64,000 nt of DNA from Streptomyces massasporeus. Its GTDB lineage: Bacteria; Actinomycetota; Actinomycetes; Streptomycetales; Streptomycetaceae. Where the stretch lies: NCBI RefSeq assembly GCF_014648995.1, contig NZ_BMSE01000007.1, positions 124,001 through 188,000 of the forward strand, given 5' to 3'. Shown here one piece after another: positions 1 through 8,051 of this stretch (position 1 is the first letter of the stretch; every line of letters starts with the position of its first letter). The notes under the pieces are model-generated. The model did not search any database and was not told the origin of the DNA. It worked only from the letters and a program-made list of their open reading frames with translations. The translations under genes and the position numbers were made by a program.

Positions 1-1292
1 GAGACGTGCGGTTCGGGCTTCGGGGCACCGTCCGCCGGGGTCACCTCCGCCTCGACGTGGATCACGGACTCGTCGGCCACGCCCTTCAGCGCGATGTCGC
101 CGGAGAGGCGCCCCGTGGCGGTCGTGTCGACGTGGACCTCCATACCGTTCCTGGTCGGATCGACCCGCAGCCACGGCTGTTTGGGCTGGACCACGCAGTG
201 CCGGGCCAGCGGTGGGCCCTGCATAATCACGGACTGCTTGGGAGGCGTCGAGCCCCTCGGTATCCGGCCGAAGTCCAGGCGGTCCGGGGAGGGCGCCAGG
301 CGGATCTCGCTCAGGGCGCCGGCCGCCAGATCGGCGAGCGGCTGGACTTCGTCGTGGGCGACCTCGCCCAGGTGCTGACGCGCCCCTTCCGCCACGGGCA
401 GTTCGGGGCGCTGCAGTCGATGGCACAACTCCGTGACGGCGCCCTGCCGGGTCAGGAAGTCGTCGCTGTGCAGGGCCGCCCGCAGGGCGGACGGCGAGGG
501 TATGGCGACGATCTTGATGCCGCCGCGCCGGCTGTGTGCCAGATGCAACTCCCCTTGCAGCTCCGCCGCCTTCTTCGGTGTCTGGTGGGGGTTCTGCTCC
601 CGTACGTGTCGGTAGACGTACTCGTACAGGTCGTCGAGGGAGACGTTGCCGTCCGCGTCGAGGTCGGCCTCGCCGGTCTCCAGGCCTTCGACCACCGCGT
701 GCGTGAACACCGAGGGCCGCGGCGCGGAGTTCTCGGCGAGTTCGTTGCCCTCGAAGGAGTACTCCATGGAGTCGGACGCGGTGATGACGGCCCAGCCCCG
801 ACCGCTGGCCGGCTCGTCCTTCGCGAACGACTCCAGGACGTTGACCTCTCCCGAGGCGCGCACGGAGGCCGAGCCACGGGAGAAGGCGCCGCCGTAGCAG
901 CAGTCGAGGAACAGGACGCTGCGGCCCGCCCGGGTGCCGGACATGCAACCGCGGACGAACTGGGAGGCGACAGCCGTGGCGGCCAGCAGCGGGGGCTCGG
1001 TGTCGCTCGCGGCGAAGTACAGCTCGCCGGACTCGCTCTTGAGGCCGTGGCAGGAGAAGTGCAGCAGCAGCGTGTCGGCGCGGCGGCGGTCGTTGAAGAA
1101 GCCCTGGATGCGCCTGCGCATGAGGTCGGCCGAGGCGTTGTGCACGACCTCGACCTCGAAGTCGCCGATCTGCGGGTCGTGCAGCACCCGTTCGAGAGCC
1201 ACGGCGTCCTGGGCGGGCGCCTCGAGCTTCTTGAGCCCTTGGTCGGCGTACCGGTCGTTTGCGATGATCAGCGCGTGTCTGGAATCCGTCAT
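1..1292 (-). CDS. Caspase-like (peptidase C14) protein with C-terminal Ig-like region, 3' end cut by window edge
   Basis: About 430 residues are visible. The N-terminal half is a caspase-fold protease: the start MTDSRHALIIANDRYAD is the usual first strand, SCHG carries the catalytic His (residue 82) and LFLDCCYGG the catalytic Cys (about residue 132). Near residues 205-217 DLDADGNVSLDD has the spacing of an EF-hand calcium loop, seen in many bacterial caspase-like proteins. The last ~80 visible residues (LDFGRIPRG, WLRVD, VDTTATGRLSG) look like a beta-sandwich Ig-like domain. The ATG overlaps the stop of the upstream EACC1 gene (ATGA), so translation is probably coupled. Family knowledge: such caspases paired with EACC1 are predicted effectors of NTP-dependent conflict systems; the target here is unknown. 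The stop codon is outside the window. Confidence 0.85.
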   Translation of the reverse strand, partial: MTDSRHALIIANDRYADQGLKKLEAPAQDAVALERVLHDPQIGDFEVEVVHNASADLMRRRIQGFFNDRRRADTLLLHFSCHGLKSESGELYFAASDTEPPLLAATAVASQFVRGCMSGTRAGRSVLFLDCCYGGAFSRGSASVRASGEVNVLESFAKDEPASGRGWAVITASDSMEYSFEGNELAENSAPRPSVFTHAVVEGLETGEADLDADGNVSLDDLYEYVYRHVREQNPHQTPKKAAELQGELHLAHSRRGGIKIVAIPSPSALRAALHSDDFLTRQGAVTELCHRLQRPELPVAEGARQHLGEVAHDEVQPLADLAAGALSEIRLAPSPDRLDFGRIPRGSTPPKQSVIMQGPPLARHCVVQPKQPWLRVDPTRNGMEVHVDTTATGRLSGDIALKGVADESVIHVEAEVTPADGAPKPEPHV

Positions 1293-1681
1293 GTCTCGGC
1301 TCCGGCTCTGGAATGGCGCTCGACGAAGATCTTGAACGCCTCCGTGACCTGATCGTCGGTCGCCTCGGACACCTCCAGGACGTCGTCCCCCATCCGCAGG
1401 TGCAAGGACGGGTGGGTGTCACGGCGACGGCCCATCCACGACCGGATCACGGTCATCACCTGGTTCAGGGCGGTCGCCGAGCTGCCCAGGGTCACCAGCA
1501 GGGCACCGATCTGGGTGACGTCCACGGCCCGCGTTCCGGGCGGGGCCTCGCCATCGGGGAGCGTGGTGACGTCGTCCACGTCGAGATCGAGCAGTTCCTC
1601 GCGCAGATAGCCGGTCAGCTCCGCGACGCGCTCGGCTTCCGCGTCCTCTTCGGTGAGGAGGATGTGCAGTTCGTTCTCCAC
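1289..1681 (-). CDS. Effector-associated constant component EACC1-like protein
   Basis: A 130-residue protein with the EACC1 pattern: an N-terminal strand (ELHILLTEED), an acidic helix with Leu repeats (LTGYLREELLDLDVDDV), a Gly/Pro loop (GEAPPGTRAVD), a short hydrophobic helix (IGALLVTLGSSATAL), an IRSWMGRRR segment and a final strand LHLRMGDDVLEV. There is no signal peptide and no catalytic motif. EACC1 proteins were described by comparative genomics as constant partners of caspase or trypsin-like effectors in multicellular bacteria; their biochemical role is unproven. Its stop overlaps the caspase ATG by four bases, so the two are one translational unit. Identification is by pattern, not by a profile search. 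Confidence 0.7.
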   Translation of the reverse strand: MENELHILLTEEDAEAERVAELTGYLREELLDLDVDDVTTLPDGEAPPGTRAVDVTQIGALLVTLGSSATALNQVMTVIRSWMGRRRDTHPSLHLRMGDDVLEVSEATDDQVTEAFKIFVERHSRAGAET

Positions 1682-1866
1682 CGGGTCACCCCCTTGTTCG
1701 TCCGTCGGGGCGGCGCAGAGTCGGAGTGGCGGTGGGCTCTACGTCATCACTTACAGTTTCCGCTGCTCAGAGCGGGGTGGCAAGTCACCCGAGACGGCAT
1801 GAAATTGACGACTCAACCGTATGGTTCCTCGTTCAACTTGGGATGGGCCAGGTTCACGAACGGGCC

Positions 1867-2184
1867 CTACACCAGCCGCCGCACCTGGAGCACCCGCTCG
1901 TCGCAGCGCACGATCTCCAGCTCCCGGTCCGGGCGGGCGCCGCCGAAGGAGAGCACGAGGTGACGGTCCGACACGAGCCGCCAGCGGCCGGGTACGGCGC
2001 CGGGGGCGTCACCGTGTCCCAGCGGGTGGTCGACGAAGCCGCCGTCGGGTGCGAACTCCATGCCGCGGCGGCCGCGCGCGGGCGGGAAGGGGAAGTCGTC
2101 CGGCCGGTAGACCCGCACGTCCTCGTGGTCCTCCTCGTAGGAGTGGAACCAGGAACGGAACAGGTCCGACGGGGGCTCTCGCAT
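1867..2184 (-). CDS. Small hypothetical protein (105 aa)
   Basis: An ATG-started frame with strong G/C third-position bias. The protein is rich in Arg, Asp and aromatic residues, begins MREPPSDLFRSWFHSYEEDHEDVRVYRP and ends DRELEIVRCDERVLQVRRLV, which suggests a compact beta-rich fold (several short strands such as WRLVSDRHLVLSF). No signal peptide, membrane segment or recognisable motif. It lies between the EACC1 gene and the divergent metalloprotease gene and is transcribed leftwards. Function unknown. Confidence 0.7.
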   Translation of the reverse strand: MREPPSDLFRSWFHSYEEDHEDVRVYRPDDFPFPPARGRRGMEFAPDGGFVDHPLGHGDAPGAVPGRWRLVSDRHLVLSFGGARPDRELEIVRCDERVLQVRRLV

Positions 2185-2219
2185 GACCCGGCCACCTCAC
2201 TCGTGCAACGCCGTCCGTA

Positions 2220-2249
2220 TTGTCTCTCTTGCACCAAGGTGCCTAGAAT
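2220..2249 (+). promoter_or_regulatory. Candidate sigma70-type promoter with operator palindrome in the spacer
   Basis: TTGTCT (2220-2225), an 18-bp spacer and TAGAAT (2244-2249) form a good -35/-10 pair pointing at the M43 protease gene 135 bp downstream. The spacer contains the perfect palindrome GCACCAAGGTGC (2231-2242), placed where a repressor would block polymerase. The local AT content is clearly higher than the surroundings. Inference only. Confidence 0.45.
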
Positions 2250-2384
2250 TATCAGTGTATGGGTTCGGAAGGTACGGGCAACCGACCGCTCCGCCCGACG
2301 TCGCCCGGCCCTCGCGACGCGTTTCAGACGCGCAGTTCCGCAGCCGCGTGCGCGGCACCATCCCGCTCCCTCGAAGGGCACGCC

Positions 2385-3335
2385 ATGTCCGATGCGCAGG
2401 CATTCCTTCGCGCCACCTCGCCCGACTACAGCCGCTGGTGCGGCGCCATGGAGGTGCACCGCAGACTCCTCACCCTGAACCCGGAGTACGCCGAGAACCG
2501 GGCCCTGATCGAGAACACCGCGTTCGCCTACGAGTCGATGGAGCAGGTCACCGCCCGGCAGGGCCTGATCGACATCCCCGTCGTCGTGCACGTCGTGCAC
2601 AGCAACCCCGAACAGAACGTGAGCGACGCCCAGATCCACAGTCAGATCGACGTCCTCAACCAGGACTTCCGCGCGAGCAACCCGGACGTGAGCAAGGTGC
2701 CCGCGGTCTGGCAGGACCTGGTGGCGGACGCGCGCCTGCAGTTCCACCTCGCCCGGACCGACCCGTTGGGCCGCCCCACGGACGGCATCACGCGCACCGA
2801 GAGCGCGGTCGACGACTGGGGCACCGACGACCTGGTCAAGTTCAGCCTGAGCGGCGGCCAGGACGCCTGGCCCGCGGACATCTACCTGAACCTCTGGGTC
2901 TGCCGGCTGCGCCGCGGACTGCTGGGCTACGCCCAGTTCCCGGGCGGCGCCGCCTCCACGGACGGCGTGGTCGTCACGCACACCGCCCTCGGGACCACCG
3001 GCACCGCCACGGCCCCGTTCGACGGCGGCCGCACGGCCGTGCACGAGATCGGGCACTGGCTGAACCTGCGCCACATCTGGGGTGACGACGACGAGGGGTG
3101 CAGCGGCAGCGACTTCGTGGCGGACACCCCCAACCAGGGCGGCGCGAACGCCGGTTCGCCCGCCTTCCCCCACGTGACGTGCGGCAACGGACCGGACGGC
3201 GACATGTTCATGAACTACATGGACTACACGGACGACGCCGCGATGTTCATGTTCACCAAGGGCCAGTCGGCGCGCATGGACGCCACGCTCGACAACGCCC
3301 GCCTGACCCTGACCCGCCAGGCCGTCGCGGTGTGA
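2385..3335 (+). CDS. M43-family (pappalysin-type) zinc metalloprotease
   Basis: A 316-residue protein. The zinc-binding motif HEIGHWLNLRH begins at residue 220 (two His and catalytic Glu, with the third His of an extended metzincin motif), and a downstream MNYMDYTDD segment is the Met-turn region. The segment IPVVVHVVH...Q..VSDAQI...VLNQDF is the usual N-terminal signature of the family. Two Cys pairs probably form disulfides in the mature enzyme. No obvious Sec signal peptide is present at this start, so either export is non-classical or the protein is cytoplasmic. The ATG at 2385 follows GAAGGG at 7-nt spacing; an in-frame ATG at 2259 would add 42 low-complexity residues and lacks such a site. 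Substrate unknown. Confidence 0.88.
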   Translation: MSDAQAFLRATSPDYSRWCGAMEVHRRLLTLNPEYAENRALIENTAFAYESMEQVTARQGLIDIPVVVHVVHSNPEQNVSDAQIHSQIDVLNQDFRASNPDVSKVPAVWQDLVADARLQFHLARTDPLGRPTDGITRTESAVDDWGTDDLVKFSLSGGQDAWPADIYLNLWVCRLRRGLLGYAQFPGGAASTDGVVVTHTALGTTGTATAPFDGGRTAVHEIGHWLNLRHIWGDDDEGCSGSDFVADTPNQGGANAGSPAFPHVTCGNGPDGDMFMNYMDYTDDAAMFMFTKGQSARMDATLDNARLTLTRQAVAV

Positions 3336-3361
3336 CGACGGCCTGACGCGACAACGGCGGT

Positions 3362-3583
3362 CCTAGGCCGTGTCCGCATAGTCCCGTCGTTCGCCCGGAG
3401 GGCGGGCCCCGCGGCGTCTGGTGCGTGCTCTCGGCGTGCCGGGCGGAGTTCCTCGTACTGGATGTACTTGGGGCTTCGTCCGGTACGGCGAGTGGGGGTG
3501 CCCCCTGCTCGAGCGGAGTCGAGAGCTTGGGGGAGCGTGCCAGGCGTCGCGGGGCAGGCGGGACTTTGCGGACACGACCTAGG
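3362..3583. repeat. MITE-like non-coding element with ~25-bp terminal inverted repeats
   Basis: The left end begins CCTAGGCCGTGTCCGCATAG (3362 onward) and the complement of the right end begins CCTAGGTCGTGTCCGCAAAG (ending at 3583): 25-bp termini with two mismatches, each starting with the palindrome CCTAGG. The arms stay partly complementary further in (GCGGCGTCTGG against GCGACGCCTGG). The middle holds a GGGGGTGCCCCC...CTCGAGCGGAGTCGAG...TTGGGGGAG block that resembles a sequence I recall as dispersed in many Streptomyces genomes. No coding capacity. The element occupies nearly the whole gap between the M43 protease and glycosyltransferase genes and could also act as a terminator. Confidence 0.7.
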
Positions 3584-4781
3584 CCCGGGCCGCGGCCAGT
3601 TCGGCCTCGATGAGGTCGGCCGCGCGGCTGGTGCCGCCCTCCTGGGCCGTCTGCGCCTGGAGTTCCTTCAGGCGGCGGGCCACCTCCGGGTCGCCGGCCA
3701 GGGCGAGGGCCGCCGCGCGCAGGGTCTCCGCGGTCGCCTCCTCCGTGGAGATCCGGCGGGCGACGCCCAGGCCCTGGAGCATCTCCGCGTTGCCGAACTG
3801 GTCCACGGCCTGCGGTACGGCGATCATAGGCGTCGCGGTGGCCAGGCCCTCCTGGCTGCCGCCGGCGCCGGCGTGCGTGACGAACAGGTCGGCCTGCTTC
3901 AGGATCGCCGGCTGCGGCACCCAGGAGCGCACCTCGACGTTGGCCGGGACGTCCGCGAACTCGGCCGGGTCGACGTGCTTGCCGACCGAGAGCACCAGGT
4001 GCCAGCCCGGCAGGTCGCCGAACGCCTTGACGCACTCCCGGTAGAAGCCGGGCTGCTTGGTGAAGGCCGACCCGAGGGACACGAGCGCGACCTTCTCGGC
4101 GGCTGCCGGGCGCCGCCAGTCGCCCTCGGCCGTGCGGTCGCCCTGGCAGGCGCCGACGAAGGAGTACACGCGCTCGTCGACACGGTCCGCGTTCGGCTGG
4201 AGCGCCTTGGGGAGCAGGACGATCGAGCGGTCGGGCCGGCCCCCGAAGTCGTCGGGGTGCTGCGTGATCCCGTTCCCCTCGAGCCAGGCCTGGAAGCGGG
4301 CGTAGTAGGCGCGGCCCCGTTCGGTCTTCTTCGGCTCCTCCCACATGGGCCGGGCGACCTCCTCCTCGTACCCCTCCCAGGCGACCATGGCCGGCGAGAG
4401 GGAGACCGCGGGGACGCCCCAGCGGTGGGCGAGGACCCGGCCCGGGTAGCTGGCGATGTCGTGCAGCACGAGGTCCGGTTCGTCGCCCTCGTAGGCCTCG
4501 ATCAGCTGCGGGAGGGCCTGGATCGCGTCGGCGAGGAACGGCTCCACGTTGTCCAGCAGGGTGCTCCCCCACGCCTCCGGGTCGTCGTCGGGGGAGGGCA
4601 GCGTCGAGTTCCAGGGCTTCACCTCGGCGCCGGTGTCCGCGACCTTGTCCGCGAAGACGGGCGGGATCGCGTAGGTCACCCGGTGGCCGCGTGCCACGAG
4701 CTCGCGGATCACCTCCAGGCTCGGGTTCACGTGGCCGTGGGCGGCGATGGAGAACATGGCGATGTGGGCGCGACTGGTCAT
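3579..4781 (-). CDS. Macrolide-type UDP-glycosyltransferase (MGT/OleD family, GT1)
   Basis: A 400-residue GT-B fold enzyme. The N-terminal [19 protein letters not shown] holds the catalytic-type His after the GHVNP loop, and the C-terminal half has the sugar-nucleotide motif running from [22 protein letters not shown] to [15 protein letters not shown]. Length and motifs match Mgt/OleD/OleI enzymes that glucosylate macrolides and flavonoids for self-protection or detoxification. Predicted cytoplasmic. The stop TAG (3579-3581) lies inside the CCTAGG terminus of the adjacent repeat element, so the C-terminus may have been set by that insertion. A perfect 14-bp palindrome sits just upstream of the start. 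Confidence 0.88.
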   Translation of the reverse strand: MTSRAHIAMFSIAAHGHVNPSLEVIRELVARGHRVTYAIPPVFADKVADTGAEVKPWNSTLPSPDDDPEAWGSTLLDNVEPFLADAIQALPQLIEAYEGDEPDLVLHDIASYPGRVLAHRWGVPAVSLSPAMVAWEGYEEEVARPMWEEPKKTERGRAYYARFQAWLEGNGITQHPDDFGGRPDRSIVLLPKALQPNADRVDERVYSFVGACQGDRTAEGDWRRPAAAEKVALVSLGSAFTKQPGFYRECVKAFGDLPGWHLVLSVGKHVDPAEFADVPANVEVRSWVPQPAILKQADLFVTHAGAGGSQEGLATATPMIAVPQAVDQFGNAEMLQGLGVARRISTEEATAETLRAAALALAGDPEVARRLKELQAQTAQEGGTSRAADLIEAELAAARA

Positions 4782-4799
4782 GCGCCGACCCTACGCGAG

Positions 4800-4813
4800 A
4801 CGAGACGTCTCGT
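4800..4813. promoter_or_regulatory. Perfect 14-bp palindrome upstream of the glycosyltransferase gene
   Basis: ACGAGACGTCTCGT is a perfect palindrome 19-32 bases upstream of the glycosyltransferase ATG and just past the stop of the sugar-binding protein gene. Its size and place fit a TetR- or MarR-type operator; no regulator gene is adjacent, so the partner is unknown. Confidence 0.4.
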
Positions 4814-4825
4814 GCAACATGCTCG

Positions 4826-6100
4826 TCAGCGCTGGTAGCGCGCCAGCACCAGGTTGCCGTCCTCCTCCAGCCGTCGGCGCAGCTCGTCGATGCCGATCGC
4901 TCCGCTGTAGTACTCCTGGAGCGCGGGGGTGGCGACCTTGTCCTTCCACTCGGGGTAGCCGCGGACGGACTGGGCCGGTGCCGGTCTCAGGTGCCCGGCG
5001 AGGGCCGTGCCGGTGGCCCAGCCGTCCTTCGTCCGGTGCAGGGCGGGGTCCTTCAGCGCTTCGGTGCCGGTGGGCAGCATCCAGTCGCCGAGGGCGAGGC
5101 GGACCATGTTCGGCGGCCTGAGGAAGAAGTCGAGGAACTCCGCGGCCTCCTTCTTGTGCGGGCAGTCCTCGGCGATGGAGAGGGTCTGCGGGCTGACGCC
5201 CTGGGTGAGTCCGGCGTCCCCCGCCGGGGCGGGCAGCACCTGCCAGTCGAAGCCCTTCGGGGCCTGCTGGACGATCTGCTGACGGTAGGAGAAGCCGAGC
5301 GGGACCATCGCGTACCGGCCCGCGAAGAAGCCGGGCAGCGTGTCGGAACCGCCACTGCCCAGGGTCGTGGGCGAGGCACTGCGGTCGGTGTTCGCCTGGG
5401 CGTGGACGGTGCGCGGCACCACCTGGTCGGCCGCCTGGAACCGCACCGTCACCTTGCCGTCCGCACCCCGGTGGAAGAGCCGCCCGCCCGCCGACAGGGA
5501 GAGGTTGAGCGTCGCGGAGACGGGTTCCTTCAGCGGCCAGGCCACGCCGTACGTCCCCCGGCCGCCGAGACGTTCGGTGATCCGGCGGAACTCGGCCCAG
5601 CTCCAGGGCTTCTCGGGGGTCGGGATCCGTACGCCGGACTTCCGCAGCCACGTCGCGTTGGCGATGAGCACGCGGGGTTCCTGGAGGAACGGCACGCCGT
5701 AGACGCCGTCCCCGAAGGTCGTGGCCTCCCAACTGCGCCGCGGGATGTCCGACTTCAGCCTCGCGGGCAGCAGGCCGGTGAGATCGGCGAGGTAGCCGCC
5801 GTAGGCGAAGTCCGCGAGGTCGTCGGAGGCGTCGTGGATGATGTCGGGTGCCTCGCCGCCCTCGAAGGCGGTGAGGAGCTGGTCGTGGACGCTGTCCCAG
5901 GAGCCCTGGACGTACTCCACCCGGACGTCCGGGTGGGTGGCGTTCCACTCCTTCACCAGGCGCTTGTTGGCCTCGACGGACTCCTCCTGCCAGGCGAGGG
6001 ACTGAAAGCGCAGGGTGATCCGGCCGTCGTCGCGGGTGCCGCCGGAGGAGCAGCCCGCGAGCAGCAGCAGGAGGACCAGGGCGAGCAGGCGGGTGCGCAT
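4826..6100 (-). CDS. Sugar ABC transporter substrate-binding lipoprotein
   Basis: A 424-residue extracellular solute-binding protein (family 1). The N-terminus MRTRLLALVLLLLLAGCSS is a lipoprotein signal with the lipobox LAGC, so it is anchored to the outer face of the membrane. Typical elements follow: NKRLVKEWNATHPDVRVEY, a GEAPDIIH segment, and a late PHKKEAAEFLDFFLRPPNM helix. Last gene of a three-gene importer operon: its ATG overlaps the permease stop by one base. The ligand is likely an oligosaccharide but no hydrolase is beside it, so specificity cannot be guessed. The ATP-binding subunit is missing, as usual for Streptomyces sugar importers that share MsiK. Confidence 0.9.
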   Translation of the reverse strand: MRTRLLALVLLLLLAGCSSGGTRDDGRITLRFQSLAWQEESVEANKRLVKEWNATHPDVRVEYVQGSWDSVHDQLLTAFEGGEAPDIIHDASDDLADFAYGGYLADLTGLLPARLKSDIPRRSWEATTFGDGVYGVPFLQEPRVLIANATWLRKSGVRIPTPEKPWSWAEFRRITERLGGRGTYGVAWPLKEPVSATLNLSLSAGGRLFHRGADGKVTVRFQAADQVVPRTVHAQANTDRSASPTTLGSGGSDTLPGFFAGRYAMVPLGFSYRQQIVQQAPKGFDWQVLPAPAGDAGLTQGVSPQTLSIAEDCPHKKEAAEFLDFFLRPPNMVRLALGDWMLPTGTEALKDPALHRTKDGWATGTALAGHLRPAPAQSVRGYPEWKDKVATPALQEYYSGAIGIDELRRRLEEDGNLVLARYQR

Positions 6101-6933
6101 CAGCTCTTCACCGCCCCGGTGAGCATGCCGCCCGTGATCCGCCGCTGGATGAGCGCGAAGACGACGAGTGAGGGCAGTGTCGCGAGGAACGCCGCCGCCG
6201 CGAGCGGGCCGAGGTCGGCGACGCCCTCGGCGCCGATGAAGTGGGTGAGGACCACGGGGAGCGTCTGTTTCTCGGGGGTCTTGAGGAGCACCAGCGCGAA
6301 GAAGAACTCGTTCCACGCGGTGATGAACGCGAACAGCGCGGTCGCCACGATGCCCGGCGCGAGCAGCGGCGCGGTCACCGACACCAGCGTCCGCACCCGG
6401 CCCGCCCCGTCGACCGCCGCGGCCTCCTCCAGTTCGGGCGGCACGGCCCGTACGTACCCGGCGAGCATCCACAGCGCGAAGGGCAGCGCCCACACCACGT
6501 ACACCAGCACCAGACCCGGCACGGAGTTGATCAGGCGGAGGTTCTTCAGCACGAGGAACAGCGGGATGATCAGCAGGACGAACGGGAAGGCCTGGCTGAC
6601 CACCACCCACCCCGTCACGGCCTTCGCGAGCCGGGTGCGGCGGCGGGCGACGACGTAGGCCATCGGCGTCGCGATCAGCACGGCCACGACCGCCGCTCCC
6701 AGCGCCGCGAGCAGGGAGTTGAGGGCGGCGTGCAGCAGCGGCTGTTCGTCGAAGGCCTGCCGGAAGTTGGCGAGGGTGGGGTCCTCCGGGATCCAGGTCG
6801 GGTGCAGGCTGCCGAGCTCGCGCGGCGGCTTGAACGCGGTGGAGACCAGCCAGAGGAACGGGAAGGCGAGGAAGACGAGGTACGCGAGCAGCGCGATGTA
6901 CTGGCCGGCGCGGGCCGGTGTGCTGGTCCTCAT
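6100..6933 (-). CDS. Carbohydrate ABC transporter permease (MalG type)
   Basis: A 277-residue inner-membrane protein with about six membrane helices (YIALLAYLVFLAFPFLWLVS, LLAALGAAVVAVLIATPMAY, VLLIIPLFLVLKNL, LVLVYVVWALPFALWMLAGY, VATALFAFITAWNEFFFALV, FLATLPSLVVFALIQ). The cytoplasmic EAA loop, which docks the ATPase, is seen as ELEEAAAVDGAGRVRTLVSV. C-terminus GMLTGAVKS is typical of the MalG-type partner. It is translationally coupled on both sides: four-base overlap with the other permease and one-base overlap with the binding protein. Confidence 0.92.
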   Translation of the reverse strand: MRTSTPARAGQYIALLAYLVFLAFPFLWLVSTAFKPPRELGSLHPTWIPEDPTLANFRQAFDEQPLLHAALNSLLAALGAAVVAVLIATPMAYVVARRRTRLAKAVTGWVVVSQAFPFVLLIIPLFLVLKNLRLINSVPGLVLVYVVWALPFALWMLAGYVRAVPPELEEAAAVDGAGRVRTLVSVTAPLLAPGIVATALFAFITAWNEFFFALVLLKTPEKQTLPVVLTHFIGAEGVADLGPLAAAAFLATLPSLVVFALIQRRITGGMLTGAVKS

Positions 6934-7892
6934 GCGTCGTCACCTCCCCTGAGCCGGCCGGCGAGGAAGACGGCCAGGGCGATCGAGATCACGGCCACCA
7001 TCACGCAGCCCATCGCCGCCGCGTAGCCGAACTGTCCGTAGCGGAAGGCCTCTTCGTAGGCGAAGAGCATCGGCAGCCGGGTCCGGCCGCCGGGGCCGCC
7101 GCTGGTCAGCACGTAGACCAGGGCGAAGGAGTTGAAGTTCCAGATGAAATTGAGGGCGGTGATGGCGAGGGCGATGGGTTTCAGGGCGGGCCAGGTGACC
7201 GTGCGGAAGCGGCGCCAGGCGCCCGCGCCGTCGACCGCCGCCGCCTCGTGCAGTTCGCGCGGGGTGTTCTGCAGCCCGGCGAGCAGCGCCACCGTCGTCT
7301 GGGGCATGCCCGCCCAGACCCCGACGAGGATCACGGCGGGCAGCGCCGTCGCCAGTCCGCTGAGCCAGTCCCGGCCGCCGCCCAGACCGACGTCGCGCAG
7401 GGTCTCGTTGAGGATGCCCGCGTCGGGGTTGTAGACGAGCCGCCACATGATGCCGACGACGACCTCGGGCATGGCCCACGGGATGATCGCCAGCGCACGG
7501 GCCAGCCAGCGCAGCCGCAGGTCCTGGTTGAGCAGCAGGGCGAGGCCCAGCGCCAGGAGGAACTGCGGCACGGTGACGCCGACCGCCCACACCAGCCCGA
7601 TCCGGAACGACTCCCAGAACAGCGTGTCGTGCAGCAGGTCCCGGAAGTTGAGGGCGCCGATCCACTGCGTGGGTGCGGTGCGGCCCGACTGGGCGTCGGT
7701 GAAGGCCAGCAGGATCCCGTACAGCAGGGGTCCGACGCTGAGGACGAGGATCGGGATCAGAGCGGGCAGCACCAGGAACCAGGCCCCGTGGCCGGCGGCG
7801 GGGCGGGGCCGCCCACCGCCGGGTCTGCGGCCGGCCTTTCTCGGCGGTGGCGAAGGGGGCGAAGGGGGAGAAGCCTCGGTCACCGTTGTCAC
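6930..7892 (-). CDS. Carbohydrate ABC transporter permease (MalF type)
   Basis: A 320-residue membrane protein and first gene of the importer operon. After a Pro/Arg-rich cytoplasmic tail come the first helix (AWFLVLPALIPILVLSVGPL) and five more, with the EAA loop ELHEAAAVDGAGAWRRFRTV. The WAMPEVVVGIMWR and TSGGPGGRTRLPMLFAYEEAF segments are standard for this subunit. The GTG at 7892 is preceded by AAAGGGG at 8-nt spacing and gives the expected short N-terminal tail; no in-frame ATG is nearby. Upstream 150 bp contain no recognisable operator and separate it from a divergent kinase gene. Confidence 0.9.
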   Translation of the reverse strand: MTTVTEASPPSPPSPPPRKAGRRPGGGRPRPAAGHGAWFLVLPALIPILVLSVGPLLYGILLAFTDAQSGRTAPTQWIGALNFRDLLHDTLFWESFRIGLVWAVGVTVPQFLLALGLALLLNQDLRLRWLARALAIIPWAMPEVVVGIMWRLVYNPDAGILNETLRDVGLGGGRDWLSGLATALPAVILVGVWAGMPQTTVALLAGLQNTPRELHEAAAVDGAGAWRRFRTVTWPALKPIALAITALNFIWNFNSFALVYVLTSGGPGGRTRLPMLFAYEEAFRYGQFGYAAAMGCVMVAVISIALAVFLAGRLRGGDDA

Positions 7893-8051
7893 GGAATCAG
7901 CCCCTTTGCACGCTCGGCCGGCCTGGTCATGCTCGTGAAGGCCGTGTGCCTCGTCAAGGCACCGCGTACGCCGCCCGACCTGTGCCGATGCGACACTGGC
8001 CGGTGGATGGCCGGAACCCGACGGTCGAAGCACGGACGACGGAGGCGGACG

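Noticed and set aside
3362-3583. Small RNA gene or leftover transposase gene
   Set aside because: No transposase-like protein in any frame and no promoter/terminator layout of an RNA gene; terminal inverted repeats explain the structure better.
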